From assembly GCA_022113835.1 (NCBI GenBank), contig JAILWY010000022.1, positions 6,076,001 through 6,140,000 of the forward strand: 64,000 nt of DNA, in the 5' to 3' direction. This DNA is from Atopsyche davidsoni. Its lineage: Eukaryota > Arthropoda > Insecta > Trichoptera > Hydrobiosidae. The first letter of the stretch is position 1. Each line of letters starts with the position of its first letter. This document shows positions 10,235-22,775 of the stretch, piece by piece. The position numbers and the translations under genes were made by a program. The notes beneath the pieces are model-generated. The model was not told where the DNA came from. It searched no databases and worked only from the letters and a program-made list of their open reading frames with translations.

Positions 10235-13200
10235 TTAATACTGATTACGGTAGATTTAGATTTGTACTGTGATACTGTCAATATTGCGGATTACTAACCT
10301 AGTCTAACGTGACTGCGAGGGTATTTTTATGCATTCACACGTTCACTAGTTTCGCAGTTTCGTTTGCATCTTTTCAAACGAGCTCAAAACGAGAGGCTGA
10401 CCTTTTCCCCGAGAGAGCGCGAGGGCCAGCACAGTGGGGCGCATTCCCGCACAAAGGGGCAGTTATTCCGCCTTCCTCCCGCCACCCCTCAGAACACTTC
10501 AACCCTTAATTACTTTCGCCGGGCAACCCTACTATGCCCAGAGACTTTAGGTGCACTGTGGGCGCTAGTGAAATGTTTGCGGTCAAAATTATTTTTTAAA
10601 TAAAAAAAAAATACAGGTGGTCATTTTTTAGAGGAGGTTTTAAATATTACAGGGTAATATAAATTGTGTGATTTTTGTAGATATACTACATTTTAATTTA
10701 TTTTTTAATTTTCATCAAAATTTTATAAATTCTAATTTTTAATTCTTTAAATAAAAGTTTGTCGCAATTTTACTGAATTGAAATATTTTTTTGCTTCTAA
10801 CGCTGATTTTAAGGATTAAACGTCCAACCATGTAGCACTGTGGTGAGTTTCAGATTGTGGCGTTGTGTATTACACAATTGAGGTTACTCGTCGTTTCGAA
10901 AAATGTGAAATAAATCTCGACTTCAGTGAGCGCACAATGGCCGCCGAAGCTTTTGTGACGTCCACAATAAGCACATTTATCAATACATCTCTTATTGAAA
11001 TATACAGTGGGTCTGAAAGTACAAAACCTGTCCAGTTTCGTTACGACATTTGTATTTGACATGCCATTGAATATTACTCGACAAAATTTTCCATAAACTG
11101 GCAAACGTCCAAGATACCTGGAAATACAAAACTTTTGAATGTTAAAAACAAAAAAGTCCCCTCCACCATCATTTTATCAGAAAACCAGTTCCAGTTCATT
11201 TTTTTATCACAATTATATTTCACGTGGATTGGTTAGAAATGGTATAAAATAATAATAAATTTAAATCTTGATATATTAAATTTAATATATATATATATTT
11301 CAGCTGCATAAATTTATTTCTCAACAAAGTTGTATTTGCTTATTTATAATTATAAAAATGGCCACTCTATCTAAATCTTGATTAATTTGTTCGTAATTTT
11401 TATGAGTGTATTACGAAAAATTGACCTTTAGAGATTTAATTAACCTGTTAACTGATAAGTCGATCGTTCTGCTAAAACGGCAGAAACAGTACTGGAACAG
11501 TATTTATAAAATGACTTTGATTTTCTAAAAAAAAAGCATTAGTTATTAAATAATATTACGTCATTTCTAAAACATCGCGTTTTTTCCACAATGTTTGAAA
11601 TTCTGAACTTCTAAAATTTAATGACTAGCTGTGGTGAAACGAACTATTATTGTTATGATTATTCGGGAGTTAAAGCTGTTACTTTGTTTATTCGTTTACG
11701 GGAATGTGAGCTCGGGTATAATTAAAAGACACACGTGTGCTCTGGCCGCTTGTTTCATGGTCTGAAGCTCGAGAGGTGGGTTTTATTGGTTATCATAAAC
11801 ATACACATATAAAGGTATCCTAAATAAACACACGGCAGGATCCTTCGCACACAATATAAATAATATAAAGCACTACGAAAACACCTTTAAATAAATGTTT
11901 GCTATTTTTAAACTGTTTATAATTTTTGAGGAACTTTTCTTTACTAGCTACAACTATTTAATTATTTGAAAGGATTAAAGTTAAAATTTCAATTAAACTC
12001 TGATTTTGCCAATTGAGCTACAGCGTCTCTGCAACTGGGAGAACTTAAATCGTTGTGCGTTAAATTTTTTTTAAAGATTTATCTCGTCGTTTCATTTGCG
12101 AATCGATTACCAACTGGCGTGCTTTAGTGAGAAATGCGAATTTATTCTTAAATATTTAATGATAATCATTGGATACAAGCACCCTTTGAGACTTATTGAA
12201 ATATATGCTGGCTCTCCAAAATTAGCCAAGAGCTTTTAAAAATTAGTTTTTGTCTGTAGAATATTATATTTTTGTGGGTAAAAAAAAAAATTTGACGAAG
12301 GCTTGCATTTTTCACAAATTTCACAAAATAAAAATAATGCATTATTTTCAGAGATAGCTGAAATATTATTTATGCTAATCCGAGTTTTGATCTAAAAGCA
12401 TTCTTGGAATATTAAAATTAATTTTCTGTTTTTATACAGCCAACGCGTTTTTCATACGGGTTTTTAAGTTATTTTTAAATTATTTATGCATACTTTTTAT
12501 AAAAGCATTTTAACTAAATTCAGACATCACACTGTGCGAGCGCGGGGTAGTCAACAATTGCAGATACGTTTTGTATCGAAAATACAAAAGATATCATTAA
12601 CTTAAATCAAAATCAAATAATGATCGGTATTTTACAACCAACATTATTTTTTTCGTATAAAATATTCATTTGCTCCATATTTTACAAAGTTCGGCGATAA
12701 ATTCAAGGGTTTTCATATGTCAGCGCGGGTCCATAAAGTCCCACAGCATTTGTCACAGGCAAAATCGATTTTGGGTGACTTTTTTTTTGGCGAAAACTCT
12801 TAAGCACTTGTGCGAAATTACCGATTTTCGCGCAAGTTATGTCCGAAGCGTGTTTTTGAATAATTTTTAAAACCAAAATGGGGCTCGGAATAATGGAAAA
12901 ATCCGGGAAGTCATGAGAGTATAAATGACAGGCCTTTCTCAATATGTTTTGCATGTATTTGGCTTTGAGTTATTCACGGTATAAGATGACAAACGATGAA
13001 GGAGAGGTTTTCTATATCGATGGTACATTTGTTACACTGTGTAGATTTTATTCGGTTCTCAGTTGTTATGCCGAGTTTTTGGTTTTTTTTTTACCATCAC
13101 CCATTGTCGAAATTTTGGTTCGTGGACCTTACTTGATACCCGAGCGGGTGAAGTTAGGCGGCTGTATATTTTCGTTTTCTTAAATAATATAAAATTTATA

Positions 13201-13327
13201 TTCAAAAGAAACCATTTAATTTATGAAAAATAATATACCATTAAATTAATATTTGTTGAATGTTATATTTTCCTGTTATCGGCCGATTTTCGGGTGTTTC
13301 CGGACGGCGACTGTCAGGCGAGGTGTC
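10235..13327. other. Intron 1 sequence, mostly unclassified
   Basis: A GC-richer patch lies at about 10310-10570 and could be a regulatory element. Around 12005-12120 a degraded tRNA-like segment is followed by the tail motif TCGTCGTTTC...GCGAATCGATTAC shared with other SINE relics. The frames at 10850-11104 and 12703-12954 show no known domain. Confidence 0.35.
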
Positions 13328-13425
13328 CGCCCCCCACCCTGCGCCCCCCCCCCACCCCTAACCTAACCTAACCCCCCCTCCTCCCCCTCCCCCGACCCCC
13401 TCTCCCCTCGCCCCTCAACCCCTCG
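13328..13425. repeat. C-rich tract with three CCTAA telomere-type units
   Basis: A long C-rich low-complexity stretch contains CCTAACCTAACCTAACC at 13357-13373. CCTAA/TTAGG is the usual insect telomere repeat. Three units only suggest a short interstitial run or chance within a biased tract. Confidence 0.6.
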
Positions 13426-13649
13426 CTCTCGAGTGCTGCCACTCGGCGACCCCGAACGCTTTTTAAGGCTGTTGAATACACTAATGATGGTGTTTTATAT
13501 ATATTTTTTAAATATAAGGTTCGATTCGGTCTTACATCTTAATGCATTAAAGCTTTACTTAATGGAATAATGACTCACGTTCTGGGTTTTGGTTGGGTGT
13601 ATTATTTCAGGTCAGTGGAAATCGACACTTCTTTTTATCGTCTTCACTC

Positions 13650-13925
13650 ATAAGATCAGCTAAAAAAAATAATGAACTAACTGTATTATTGATTTTTTGT
13701 GAAGACCGTCTCACAGGAAGTACGATTTTGCCTATACAGGTTTTATTGATTGATAATGATTAAGTACATTTTTTTCAAATAATGAAACTCTCAGAAAAAT
13801 ATTATTAAGTACGTTGTTTCACTTATAGGACTACTTATACTTATATTGTTAAAAATTCTTGCCAAGTAATAGTGATTTGTTGGCATCATTGGTAATGCAC
13901 CGGCCATGTGAGCTTGGGGATGCCT
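13650..13925 (+). repeat. Truncated tRNA-derived SINE
   Basis: GTGAAGACCGTCTCACAGG..., CCTATACAGGTTTTATTGAT and ATGATTAAGTACATTTTTT match the left part of the element at 47880. A partial tRNA-like head (13872-13922) contains GGTAATGCACCGGCCATGTG. The box B half is missing. Confidence 0.55.
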
Positions 13926-14255
13926 ACCATCTCTTTATGCCTACCATCGTTTTTTGTATCTTTGCCGGAAGTAAAATTTACTTACCACCTACTGCAACTG
14001 CAAAATACTCGGGTAATTTTTTAATTAGTAAATTTATCTCTATCGGCATGAAGTTATCTAGAGCGGAAGATCTTTGAATAAAACATGATTTGCATTTGCG
14101 ATTTCCGATTCGCTCAAACATGGCGGCCGGGGGAAAGAACTCCATTTTGGGAATGCAGCTTCATTGCTGCAGTTTATCATGAAAACTTGAATAGCCCAAA
14201 AGTTGGCGACGAAATCGAAAATATTATGACAAAGCATTGTCTATGAAAATGTGTA

Positions 14256-14783
14256 CAGGGTGTCCAAAGAGAGTATCGGGTATTTGTTATTTCAGTAAAA
14301 CAAAAACTATTAGTGATTGAGTATTTTTTTTATTGTTGATTATAAGAATACAAAATGGAAAATTATTTCGAAAAGATAATGTTATCCAAAAGAAGACCGT
14401 TACGCGCTTCTGGCACTCTTTTAATCTGGAACGAAGATTGCTGATAACACGCTGACGCCCTTGATATTACTGCCATTTCTGACATGATTTTTGTTTCAAT
14501 TCCGTTTAGGTTCGTCGGATTATTCTCGTAAACCCTACTTTTAAGGTATCCCCATACGAAATAGTCAAGAGGGCTAAGGGCGGGGCTTCTGATGTTACCT
14601 CTACGTGAAATGACCTTACTAGGAAATAATTCGTTAACAGCTTCAATTAATTGATTGGATGTATGGCAAGTGGCCTCGTCTTGAAACCTTGAAACTCCTG
14701 CAACTCTTGGCCCAAAAATTTTCGCAGCATATCGCAATAACGGTCACTAAAACAAATACCCGATACTCTTTTTGGACACCCTG
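14256..14783 (-). mobile_element. Mariner-like element, internally deleted, copy 1
   Basis: It is flanked by TA (14254-14255 and 14784-14785), with about 31-bp inverted ends that begin CAGGGTGTCC and continue to GAGTATCGGGTATTTGTT. The minus strand keeps the C-terminal transposase part (14363-14737): DEATCHTSN, then SPLDYFVWGYLKSRVYENNP, matching DDxD-type mariner relatives. The N-terminal half is deleted. A second copy with the same breakpoint lies at 32051. Confidence 0.85.
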
Positions 14784-16097
14784 TACACTATTGAGGTTTC
14801 TCACTGGTCAATTTTGTTCAAACACGGCGGTCGGTTGAAAAATTTAATATCGCTGTGCATTGAAAGCTGAAAATTAAAATAATGATGCAAAATGGATGAG
14901 GTTCATTTCTTTGAAGATTTATCGACCACATATTTATGCTGTTTTCTGGTTATTCTTACCAATAAACCTACCCGTGTATTTTTTGTGCGCGTCATCGTAA
15001 AGTTTTTGCTCAAGTTTTAAGTGTTTTCTCGCGTAGACGACGGTTCTTAGCGACATTATTTGAAAAATATAAAATTATAGGATCGACGACGGTTTCCCAG
15101 TCATTGTTACGAGACATCTTTTTTTGCATGAATCTCGATTTATGATTGAATTTGAACCTATCACACTATCAACCCTAATAATACTATGAACAATCATGGC
15201 CTTTTGAGGCACCCTAAGAATAATACAATTTTTTCATAAAATTATGTATATCAAACGCGTTGTAATATTTCACATGAGCCATATTATTTAATAAGTGATT
15301 TATTGAGCTCATTTAAAATTTGAGATTTGGAAAAAAAACAGTTGGAAATTTTGCTGTAAATCTTTTACTTTGCAAAATATGAAAATGAATTTCCACCGTA
15401 AATTTTTTGTCAAAATTTAAAAATAGTTTCGTAAAACAATCGAGCACGACATATTTTATTCGATGAGGTTTATTTATTTTTTACAAAGCCGGCACGAATT
15501 TCTTTATGCTAGATAGGTCGTGTCGTCCTATTTCCATGCAATGAACACGACACCGCGAGCCCCAGGGGCGGTTCGTTCTGACGACGTATTTGCAGATTAT
15601 TTTTGAGCAACACTATAATGTGATACATAAAGAGTATTACAAATTAAACTGGGCTACAGTGGATAAAAAAAAATTGATAAAACCTCGGATATTTTTTTTT
15701 TGATACCGTCGGGATTAGACCACCGCGGCCACTAGCTGATCGAGAATTCGAATCGTAATATGCACGTGTAAAACGTGTCTAGTTTATATGGTAGCATTGG
15801 GTATACAAAAAGTATTTTCTACAAACAAACTATCATTGATATAAATAAAATAACTCACCGCACGCCCTTGGTGCCGTACCATTTTCGATTAAATTTATGC
15901 TAATATTTGTATATATATATTTAGATCGTCCTTCGACTGCAAGAGAATTGTTACCCAACATTATGTGTGGTAGAATTTAAAAGCACAGCCATATGTTCAA
16001 GGAATCAGAGATCTGGGCACCGAGCTGCTGCATTACAGGCTATTTTGTAGCTGAATGTGATGAAATCAATATCTCTAAATAATTTAACAAAACTTTC
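14784..16097. other. Unclassified intron sequence
   Basis: I recognise no element here. A GC-rich patch with CAAACATGGCGGCC precedes it at 14115-14135. Confidence 0.35.
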
Positions 16098-16101
16098 TTA
16101 A

Positions 16102-16545
16102 CACACTAAAGGCAGGGGCGGGTACTAGTACCCGTTTCGCGGACTTCTGTCTGAAGGCGGGTCGCATATTAATACGTTTTTGAATGTGTTTACTCTAAAA
16201 GCGGCAGAAGGTCATTTTATTCTGTAGGTTTACAGCTCGTAATGTTTGTTTAGACTCGTCAACGTTACTTCTGCCAATACTGTCCAGTGATTCTGAGCAA
16301 AGTGACAATGAAGAAGTGAATGCTAATCCTCCAATTATTGAACAATTTTTAGGACAAAGTGGTGTTGCTGTGATGCAAAGTAATCCGCAAAGTGTGTATG
16401 ATGAAGTGGTTCAACTTTTTATAGGAAACGATTTATTTGACTACATGCAAATCAAAGAGTGCATAGACTAGATTACACACGTGCAATTTAATGCGAATTT
16501 TGTCTGCTTCGCAAAATAGTTTAGTCAATTTGGTTACCCGCTTAA
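16102..16545 (+). mobile_element. piggyBac-type non-autonomous element, copy 3
   Basis: TTAA (16098-16101) is followed by CACACTAAAGGCAGGGGCGG and the shared palindrome. The coding relic begins ATGTTTGTTTAG, so it stops at codon 4. The right end TTACCCGCTTAAA is degraded. Confidence 0.8.
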
Positions 16546-16649
16546 AATATAAATATAATATAAGCTATTGTGTTATAATAACATTTAATTTATTAACAAA
16601 AATCTCATAATTAACTCGGAGTTGTTTAACGGAAGAATAAAAAATCAAA

Positions 16650-16750
16650 AAGTGCAAATCAAAGAGTGTATAGACTAGATTTCACACGCGCAATTTTACG
16701 CGAATTTTGCCACATCAGTTTAGTCAATTTGGTACCCACTTAAATTGTGT
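16650..16750 (+). repeat. Solo 3' end of the piggyBac-type element
   Basis: The last 100 bases of the family (from GCAAATCAAAGAGTGTATAG to ACCCACTTAAATTGTGTTAA) recur about 105 bp after copy 3, without a 5' end. Confidence 0.75.
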
Positions 16751-18188
16751 TAATACGCTACTGATATATAGATTAATAAATTTGAAAATACATTACATGA
16801 TAAAAATATTTATTACAACAAATTATATTGTTTACTGCAGCGCGCCTTCAGCGCCCGCAGGTCTCAGGAAATATCAAAAAAAATTAATTGGGTTTCGGGT
16901 CTGGGATATAGAAAATTAAATAAACACGAAAACTGAAGTGGTTTAAGATTAATTATTCATCAAGTCTGGTAATTGCCAACAGCTTTAATACTCGATTCAT
17001 TTGGACCGCTCTCATTATAATTATATTCCTACCAATTTCGAAATCTTGATACGTTGGAAACAGAATGATTTATGAACGACGCCGGATCGAAATAACGTAA
17101 CGAGACTGAGGAATATTAAATTTAAAAAAACGTGGAAAGCCTCTGGAAAAACGTTGTCGAGTAGCCGCGTAGCTAGTGCTGCTGAAAATCGACAGTTATA
17201 TTTTATACTTGCTGTGCTTTTGTAAGGTTCTGGTTCTCTCGTGGTGGATCCGATAAAACCTTCAGGAAGAAGCTGTCGGGCACCAGGGCCAGGAGGAGGC
17301 GTGCTCGGTGGCACTAACGATCAACAGATATTTTTTCTACCCCTACTCGCTTAGTGGATTCATTATAAGAAAGAAGATTTTTCCTGAAAGGGCGAGTTTA
17401 TTTATATCTCTTTTTCCCTTTAATGCCTTTTTTCCAACGCAAAAAAAACACGATTTTACAAATAAAAACGTATGAAGAATTTTATGAATTAATGAACATT
17501 TTTTATTTTTAATATTTTGAAAATTAATAATTTACGTTTTGCAGATAAATATTTTTTTCTTTAATAAAATTATCAATTATTAAATTTTCTGTCGCATAAA
17601 TATCATTCGTTATGAATAATCAATTTACACATAAGTCGAAGAAAAATTAATGAACTTAACTCCGAAAAACAAGTGGGATTCAAACCCACACTTTTAAGCA
17701 CACCTGAGTGTGAATTTAAATATCCACTTTTAAAAGCTCTTTCGTTCTGGAGTGGCATCGTCAGAGGTTACTCATCATAAATTATAATTTGGGTGCAAGT
17801 AACACACTCTGAACATAAACGAATTCATTGTCTGTAAATTTCACTGTAAAATATTCCCATTGATAAATTATGTTGTCTCTCAAGTCCTTGTGCTTTAATA
17901 ACTTTGTTTCATTCAAGTTTTAACATACAATTTGAAAAAAAATTGCGGTTTTTTTGTTACAGAACCTCGTAAAAAAACACTGTCAATGTAAAAGTAAAAA
18001 TTTATTAAGCTAGAAGAATGATGGTAGAAAAATGGTAAAGAGGGACGTAAAAAAACTCTAAAATAGGTATTTACAAGGAACGTATATAATCAATGTCCTA
18101 AATATACTGCTTACAATTTGAAATGTATAATATCTAATCCAGGGAAATTAATTTAAATGGTCACATTCAAATTACTTCTGACAATCTA
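16751..18188. other. Intron 1 sequence with a degraded tRNA-like block
   Basis: GTGGGATTCAAACCCACAC at 17672-17690 is a perfect T-arm/box B on the minus strand, probably a SINE remnant. The frame at 17021-17314 has no known domain. Confidence 0.35.
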
Positions 18189-19232
18189 TCTACTATAATA
18201 ATAGCCATTGTGTGTATGTATGTTTCATCTTTTGCTTTTCTATAGAATATCTTAAAAGATACAACGCTGATTTTTTGCACATAAGTTTAGTAAATTTTTC
18301 CGCAGCTATGTGCCGAATTTCAAGACGATAGGATAATATTTTTATTTAAAAACTAATTTAATAAGGCTATAAAATATGCTTTAGCAAGTTTCAATATGTA
18401 CGAATTATATGATTCTGTTCACCGCGAGAATTTCAAATTTAGAACTTTTACAAAAAAAACAAATTTTGGATGCTTCTAAGAAATTTCCAGCTTATGTCAG
18501 TTTGACACAAACGCCATCTCTATTTTTTTTATCGAAATTGCATTAGAAATTATTAATCACATCATTAATAACTCAAAATAACACCTTCTACGCACAGAAA
18601 ACGTAATTAAAAAAGAATTGCACAATTGAACGTGATAAAGACTGCATCAAATAAATGAAAGTGCAGTGAAAAGTGATGCGTTGTTTGTGACACGAAATGT
18701 GACATAAATGTCAAGCAATGAGTTGGAAGGAAAACGTGAGCAGCGTCTTCTTAAAATTCGAGTACGCGCATCGACCTCAAGACAAAAAGAAACTGATGCA
18801 CAGCGAACGCTGCGTTTGTCTTCGGATTAATTAATGTGACCTGTCGATTCTGCAATGCTTTACATTATCAAGCAGAAAACCCATCAGATGGAAAGTTCAA
18901 TGATTACTATCACAAAGGTAAAGTGAAACTACCAGCAAGACCTATTTACCCAGTATATTTAAAGAATATTTATAATGGAAATTTCAAGAGAAAAATAAGA
19001 TCATACAATAACAGTATATCTTTTGCATCAATGGGAGCTAAATTAGCAGGTCCAGTGGCAGAATCAGGACCACTCTGCTTCAAAGTTCAAGTCCAAATAT
19101 ATCACAGAACTTCACACCTTCATCCAACTGATGGTACAAAACGAAAGCTTACGAAAGATTCATCTTATTGTCAGCCAAACACTATTGCATCGTTCATCGA
19201 ATCCGTCATTTTTTAACGGGCTACATTTCGAG
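18189..19232 (+). mobile_element. Helitron, copy B, with remnant Rep sequence
   Basis: It starts TCTACTATAATAATAGCC after A18188 and ends CTACATTTCGAG before T19233; CGAG is a mutated CTAG. The 3' hairpin is degraded. Of four copies only this one retains coding sequence (18708-19165). Its left flank (AATTTAAATGGTCACATTCA) matches the left flank of copy D. Confidence 0.85.
18708..19165 (+). pseudogene. Helitron Rep/helicase protein, N-terminal fragment (frameshifted)
   Basis: The first frame, 18708-18830, reads MSSNELEGKREQRLLKIRVR and is basic, then stops. After a frameshift, 18836-19147 reads TCRFCNALHYQAENPSDGKF, then KGKVKLPARPIYPVYLKNIY, SYNNSISFASMGAKL and LCFKVQVQIYHRTSHLHP. This order (C..C zinc-finger-like start, GKV.LP, IRSYN..FAFAS.GA, ...GQIYHR.GSLHP) is that of the Helitron-like N-terminal domain before the HUH nuclease. 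The HUH and helicase parts are missing, so it cannot function. Confidence 0.85.
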
Positions 19233-19814
19233 TATGCAAATAATAGACATTGGTCCAATACGAAAACATTTTTATAATATATTTTTAGAGACGAAGAGCT
19301 ATCACTGCCTCTTAAATGATTTGATTTCTATGAAGATGCTATTATTTTCCTTTATAATTAAGTTTTTCTTTATCTTTTATACAAAAGTGTGGAATGTACG
19401 CTCAAGAGATTCACTACTCAAGATTAAAAAATGTAGTTTATTTAAATTATGTAATGAAATACAACGTCCATGCTTTTAGGGCTCGGTGTAGAAAAAACTG
19501 TGGAAGTAAAAATAAAATTTAATATAAGGGGATGAAAAATGGTTAAGAAACGCAACAGGGGTATAAAAAACCGTGAAAAAAGGTTACATAAATCCCGTGA
19601 TAGTGAGGATGTCTTTGGATAATACTGTTACGTTGGTTTTGGGTAAGTTCTTATAAAGTCTTATGTGCTGAATGCCACAGAGAGAATTTATTATTTAATA
19701 ATGAAATAACCAAGTAATATGATTAAATATTTAAAAATAATTATATCCAACAAACATACTATATTTTAAGAGGTTCCACATATGCATATGGCGATTTAAA
19801 CTCTTGCTAAATTA

Positions 19815-19946
19815 CAGCGACACCGTAGCTTAATTGGCAATGGGACTAGCCACGATATCCGTGGAAATATTGATTCGACTTCTATCAGTGTCGTAACATA
19901 ATTTTAGAAGATTTTTCTCGTCGTTAATGCGTGAATCGATTACTTT
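19815..19946 (+). repeat. tRNA-like SINE relic
   Basis: GACACCG (19819) pairs with CAGTGTC (19886) at six of seven positions. Box A-like TAGCTTAATTGG and an anticodon-like loop with TAT are present. Box B (TGATTCGACTT) is weak. A tail follows, CTCGTCGTTAATGCGTGAAT, shared with other loci (12087, 29722, 40775). Confidence 0.5.
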
Positions 19947-20061
19947 TAAATATAAAGTTAAAAAATGGTAAATAGAGAAGCGAAAGTGAAAAACTCTAAA
20001 ATAAACATAAATCAATATTTATTACTGGCAATTTGTTTTTTTTTTGTTGGTTTTATTTATT

Positions 20062-20075
20062 ACCGGAACGAAACG
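20062..20075 (+). other. GAAACGTCGGAA motif
   Basis: It is preceded by ACCGGAAC and matches the 3' half of the hammerhead-like relic at 9478-9525. There is too little left for a fold. Confidence 0.15.
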
Positions 20076-20540
20076 TCGGAATTTCAAAGAAGAAATGATT
20101 TAAAGCACCAGATAACTTAGCACTCACATATTAACGATTTGTTTTTTCTTTTCTATAGTCAGTGGAATATTTGTGAGCACAATACATTGTTAATTATATT
20201 TTCTGTTTGCGTGCTGGTCGGTTGTTCACAACAAACTTGCAGAGAGCTCTACAATTATCAATTGTCAATGAATAAATACTTTGGAAGGGTCTCGGAGAGT
20301 TCCAAGTAGCTCTAAAACTTTTCCGTAAGTCACGATTAGCACTTATACGGAAGTGACAGTCGACCTACAATACTCTGTTAACTTCTAGCTTCTGAGCTAC
20401 ATTACTCTGACACTTCAAAGATAATTAGTAAATTACAATTTTTTTTAATTTTTACGCTCTTTTTATCTACGACAACAAATGTGAACAATCAAATATATAT
20501 TTTTTTCATTTTTGAACGCTTTCGATCTCAGATGTCTTAC

Positions 20541-21123
20541 GAGCCGTGATACCAAACTCGATTTTTTTGACCATTCGCTTGTACCTATTGCGAAAAATTG
20601 ACTGCACCAATCAAAATAGTTTAAATGCAGAAAGTTAGATACACCCTTTCTTCTCCTATCGTTTTTTTTTATTTCTTATAATTTACTTTTAATATGATAA
20701 ATATGTGTTTTTCCGATTGAAGTTTCGGGATTGGAGTTTCGCGATGTTCCTGTTCCAAGAATCCTAAACATTTATGACTCTTTTTTTCAATTGGAATTAA
20801 AAGATTTAATATAAACCCTGTGCGATATATTATTTTAAAAATTAAAAAAAAAAAAATCTTTAACAAACTTTGGTTTTGAAAGTCGTCATTTCATCCAATT
20901 TTTCAACATCTTCAAGATTTTATTTTACCCTGAAAATGGACGTTAATTAAATAATAAAATATATATAAATATGATTTATAGTTTTTTTAATACTTTGAAA
21001 AAAAATCAACTTTTGATATAGCAAAATAAAGAAACAATTAAATTAATTAAATGAAACGATTGGACTGCCTCTGGTGTAAAAAAAACGTGATACCAATAAT
21101 CTCGAATTTGGTATCACGGCTCT
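20541..21123. mobile_element. Repeat family R3, copy 1, with inverted ends
   Basis: GAGCCGTGATACCAAACTCG at the left is mirrored by TTTGGTATCACGGCTC at the right. TTAC lies on both sides and may be a 4-bp target duplication. The body (AAAAATTGACTGCACCAATC, ACCCTGAAAATGGACGTTAA) recurs at 29834, 36520, 43455 and 61465. It has no coding capacity. Confidence 0.65.
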
Positions 21124-21724
21124 TACCGTTGAAATATGGAGTGTTACAAATTAAACCAGTCTTTCGGGGACGCAGTTGTACTATTGGTTATAAGGTTCGG
21201 TTGTTTTTTGTTGTAAAAATATGGAGTTTTATATATTAAATTTTCAAAATTTAATTCCAACTGACCCCGAAACAATTACAGAGTGCAGACTACAACATTA
21301 ATTGCGATAACGAATAATAGAAATGTCAGAAATCAAACGCGGCGGTTAAGCGCAGCCATTAATTATATCAATTTGAATTCCAATCAGCCCGTCAAAATGG
21401 ACGCCGTTCAAAATGGCGGCCTCGGGACTCCGATGGGGGATCAATAGGCGCGACCCCAGGGGCTCGGGGCCGTGTGCACTTGTCGAGACTTGTGTACTTG
21501 CTGATTGCCTGATAGGTTCGAGAGGCTCCCTGCCGACTACAATAGGGGTTGATCATTTCAGTTGAAACAATCATTATTTGTATTATTTAATAAATACATC
21601 AAATTGTATCGGCGGCCGTTGGGATTATAGATACAGGGTTCTTGGTTGATACATCGCGTTTTTTAAATTTTTTTTATGCACTCAAAAGTAGAGTATTTAT
21701 AATATCGAATAGTATTCTTGTCCG
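21124..21724. other. Unclassified; GC-rich patch with AAAATGGCGGC
   Basis: At 21395-21470 a GC-rich patch contains CAAAATGGCGGCCTCGGG. The core GCCAT/ATGGC resembles Pho/YY1 sites. Nothing else was recognised. Confidence 0.3.
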
Positions 21725-21728
21725 TTAA

Positions 21729-22165
21729 TAAACACACTTTAAGCGGGTAACCAAATTGACTAAACTGATGTGCGTTGCGGGCAAAATTCGCGTAAAAATG
21801 CGCGTGCGAAATCTAGTAGCATGTAGTCAAATAAATCATTTCCTATAAAAAGTTGAACCACTTCATCATACACACTTTGCGGATTACTTGGCATCACAGC
21901 AACACCACTTTGTCCTAAAAATTGTTAAATAATTGGAGGATTATCATTCACTTCTTCATTGTCACTTTGTTCAGAATCACTGGACAGTATTGGTAGAAGT
22001 AACGTTGACGAGTCCTAAACAAACATTACGAGCTGTAAACCTAAAGAGTAAAATGACCTTCTGCCGCTTTTAGAGTAAACACATTCAAAACGGTATTAAT
22101 ACGCGCCCCGCTTTTAGACAGCAGTCCGCGAAACGGGTACTAGTACCCGCCCCGCCTTTAGTGTG
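21729..22165 (-). mobile_element. piggyBac-type non-autonomous element, copy 4
   Basis: TTAA lies at 21725-21728 and 22166-22169. On the minus strand the 5' end CACACTAAAGGCGGGGCGGG, the palindrome, the eroded coding frame and the 3' end TTACCCGCTTAAAGTGTG are all present. The 5' end is the start of the 200-bp tandem array. Confidence 0.88.
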
Positions 22166-22768
22166 TTAAAAAAAAAACCTCTACTTTCGCTCTGGTAACG
22201 TAAGGATTTTAATATAATTCTGTGTAGATAATATCAGGTCTGTGTTCTAGATACTGTTATACTCTTTATTGACTTTAAACACATTCAAAAACGTATTAAT
22301 ACGCGCCCCGCTTTTAGACAGCAGTCCGCGAAACGGGTACTAGTACCCGCCCCGCCTTTAGTGTGTTAAAAAAAAAACCTCTACTTTCGCTCTGGTAACG
22401 TAAGGATTTTAATATAATTCTGTGTAGATAATATCAGGTCTGTGTTCTAGATACTGTTATACTCTTTATTGACTTTAAACACATTCAAAAACGTATTAAT
22501 ACGCGCCCCGCTTTTAGACAGCAGTCCGCGAAACGGGTACTAGTACCCGCCCCGCCTTTAGTGTGTTAAAAAAAAAACCTCTACTTTCGCTCTGGTAACG
22601 TAAGGATTTTAATATAATTCTGTGTAGATAATATCAGGTCTGTGTTCTAGATACTGTTATACTCTTTATTGACTTTAAACACATTCAAAAACGTATTAAT
22701 ACGCGCCCCGCTTTTAGACAGCAGTCCGCGAAACGGGTACTACTACCCGCCCCGCTTTTAGTGTGTTA
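22079..22768. repeat. Tandem array, exact 200-bp period, of a piggyBac end plus flank
   Basis: The phrase ACACATTCAAAA starts at 22079, 22279, 22479 and 22679. Each full unit contains the element's terminal 90 bp with palindrome CGGGTACTAGTACCCG, the TTAA, and about 110 bp of flank (CCTCTACTTTCGCTCTGGTA to ATACTCTTTATTGACTTTAA). There are three full units and one partial. They are nearly identical, so the amplification is recent. Confidence 0.95.
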
Positions 22769-22775
22769 ATAACAA

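Noticed and set aside
12703..12954. 83-aa minus-strand frame with a possible ATG start
   Set aside because: No domain, splice context or codon bias distinguishes it from AT-rich intron.
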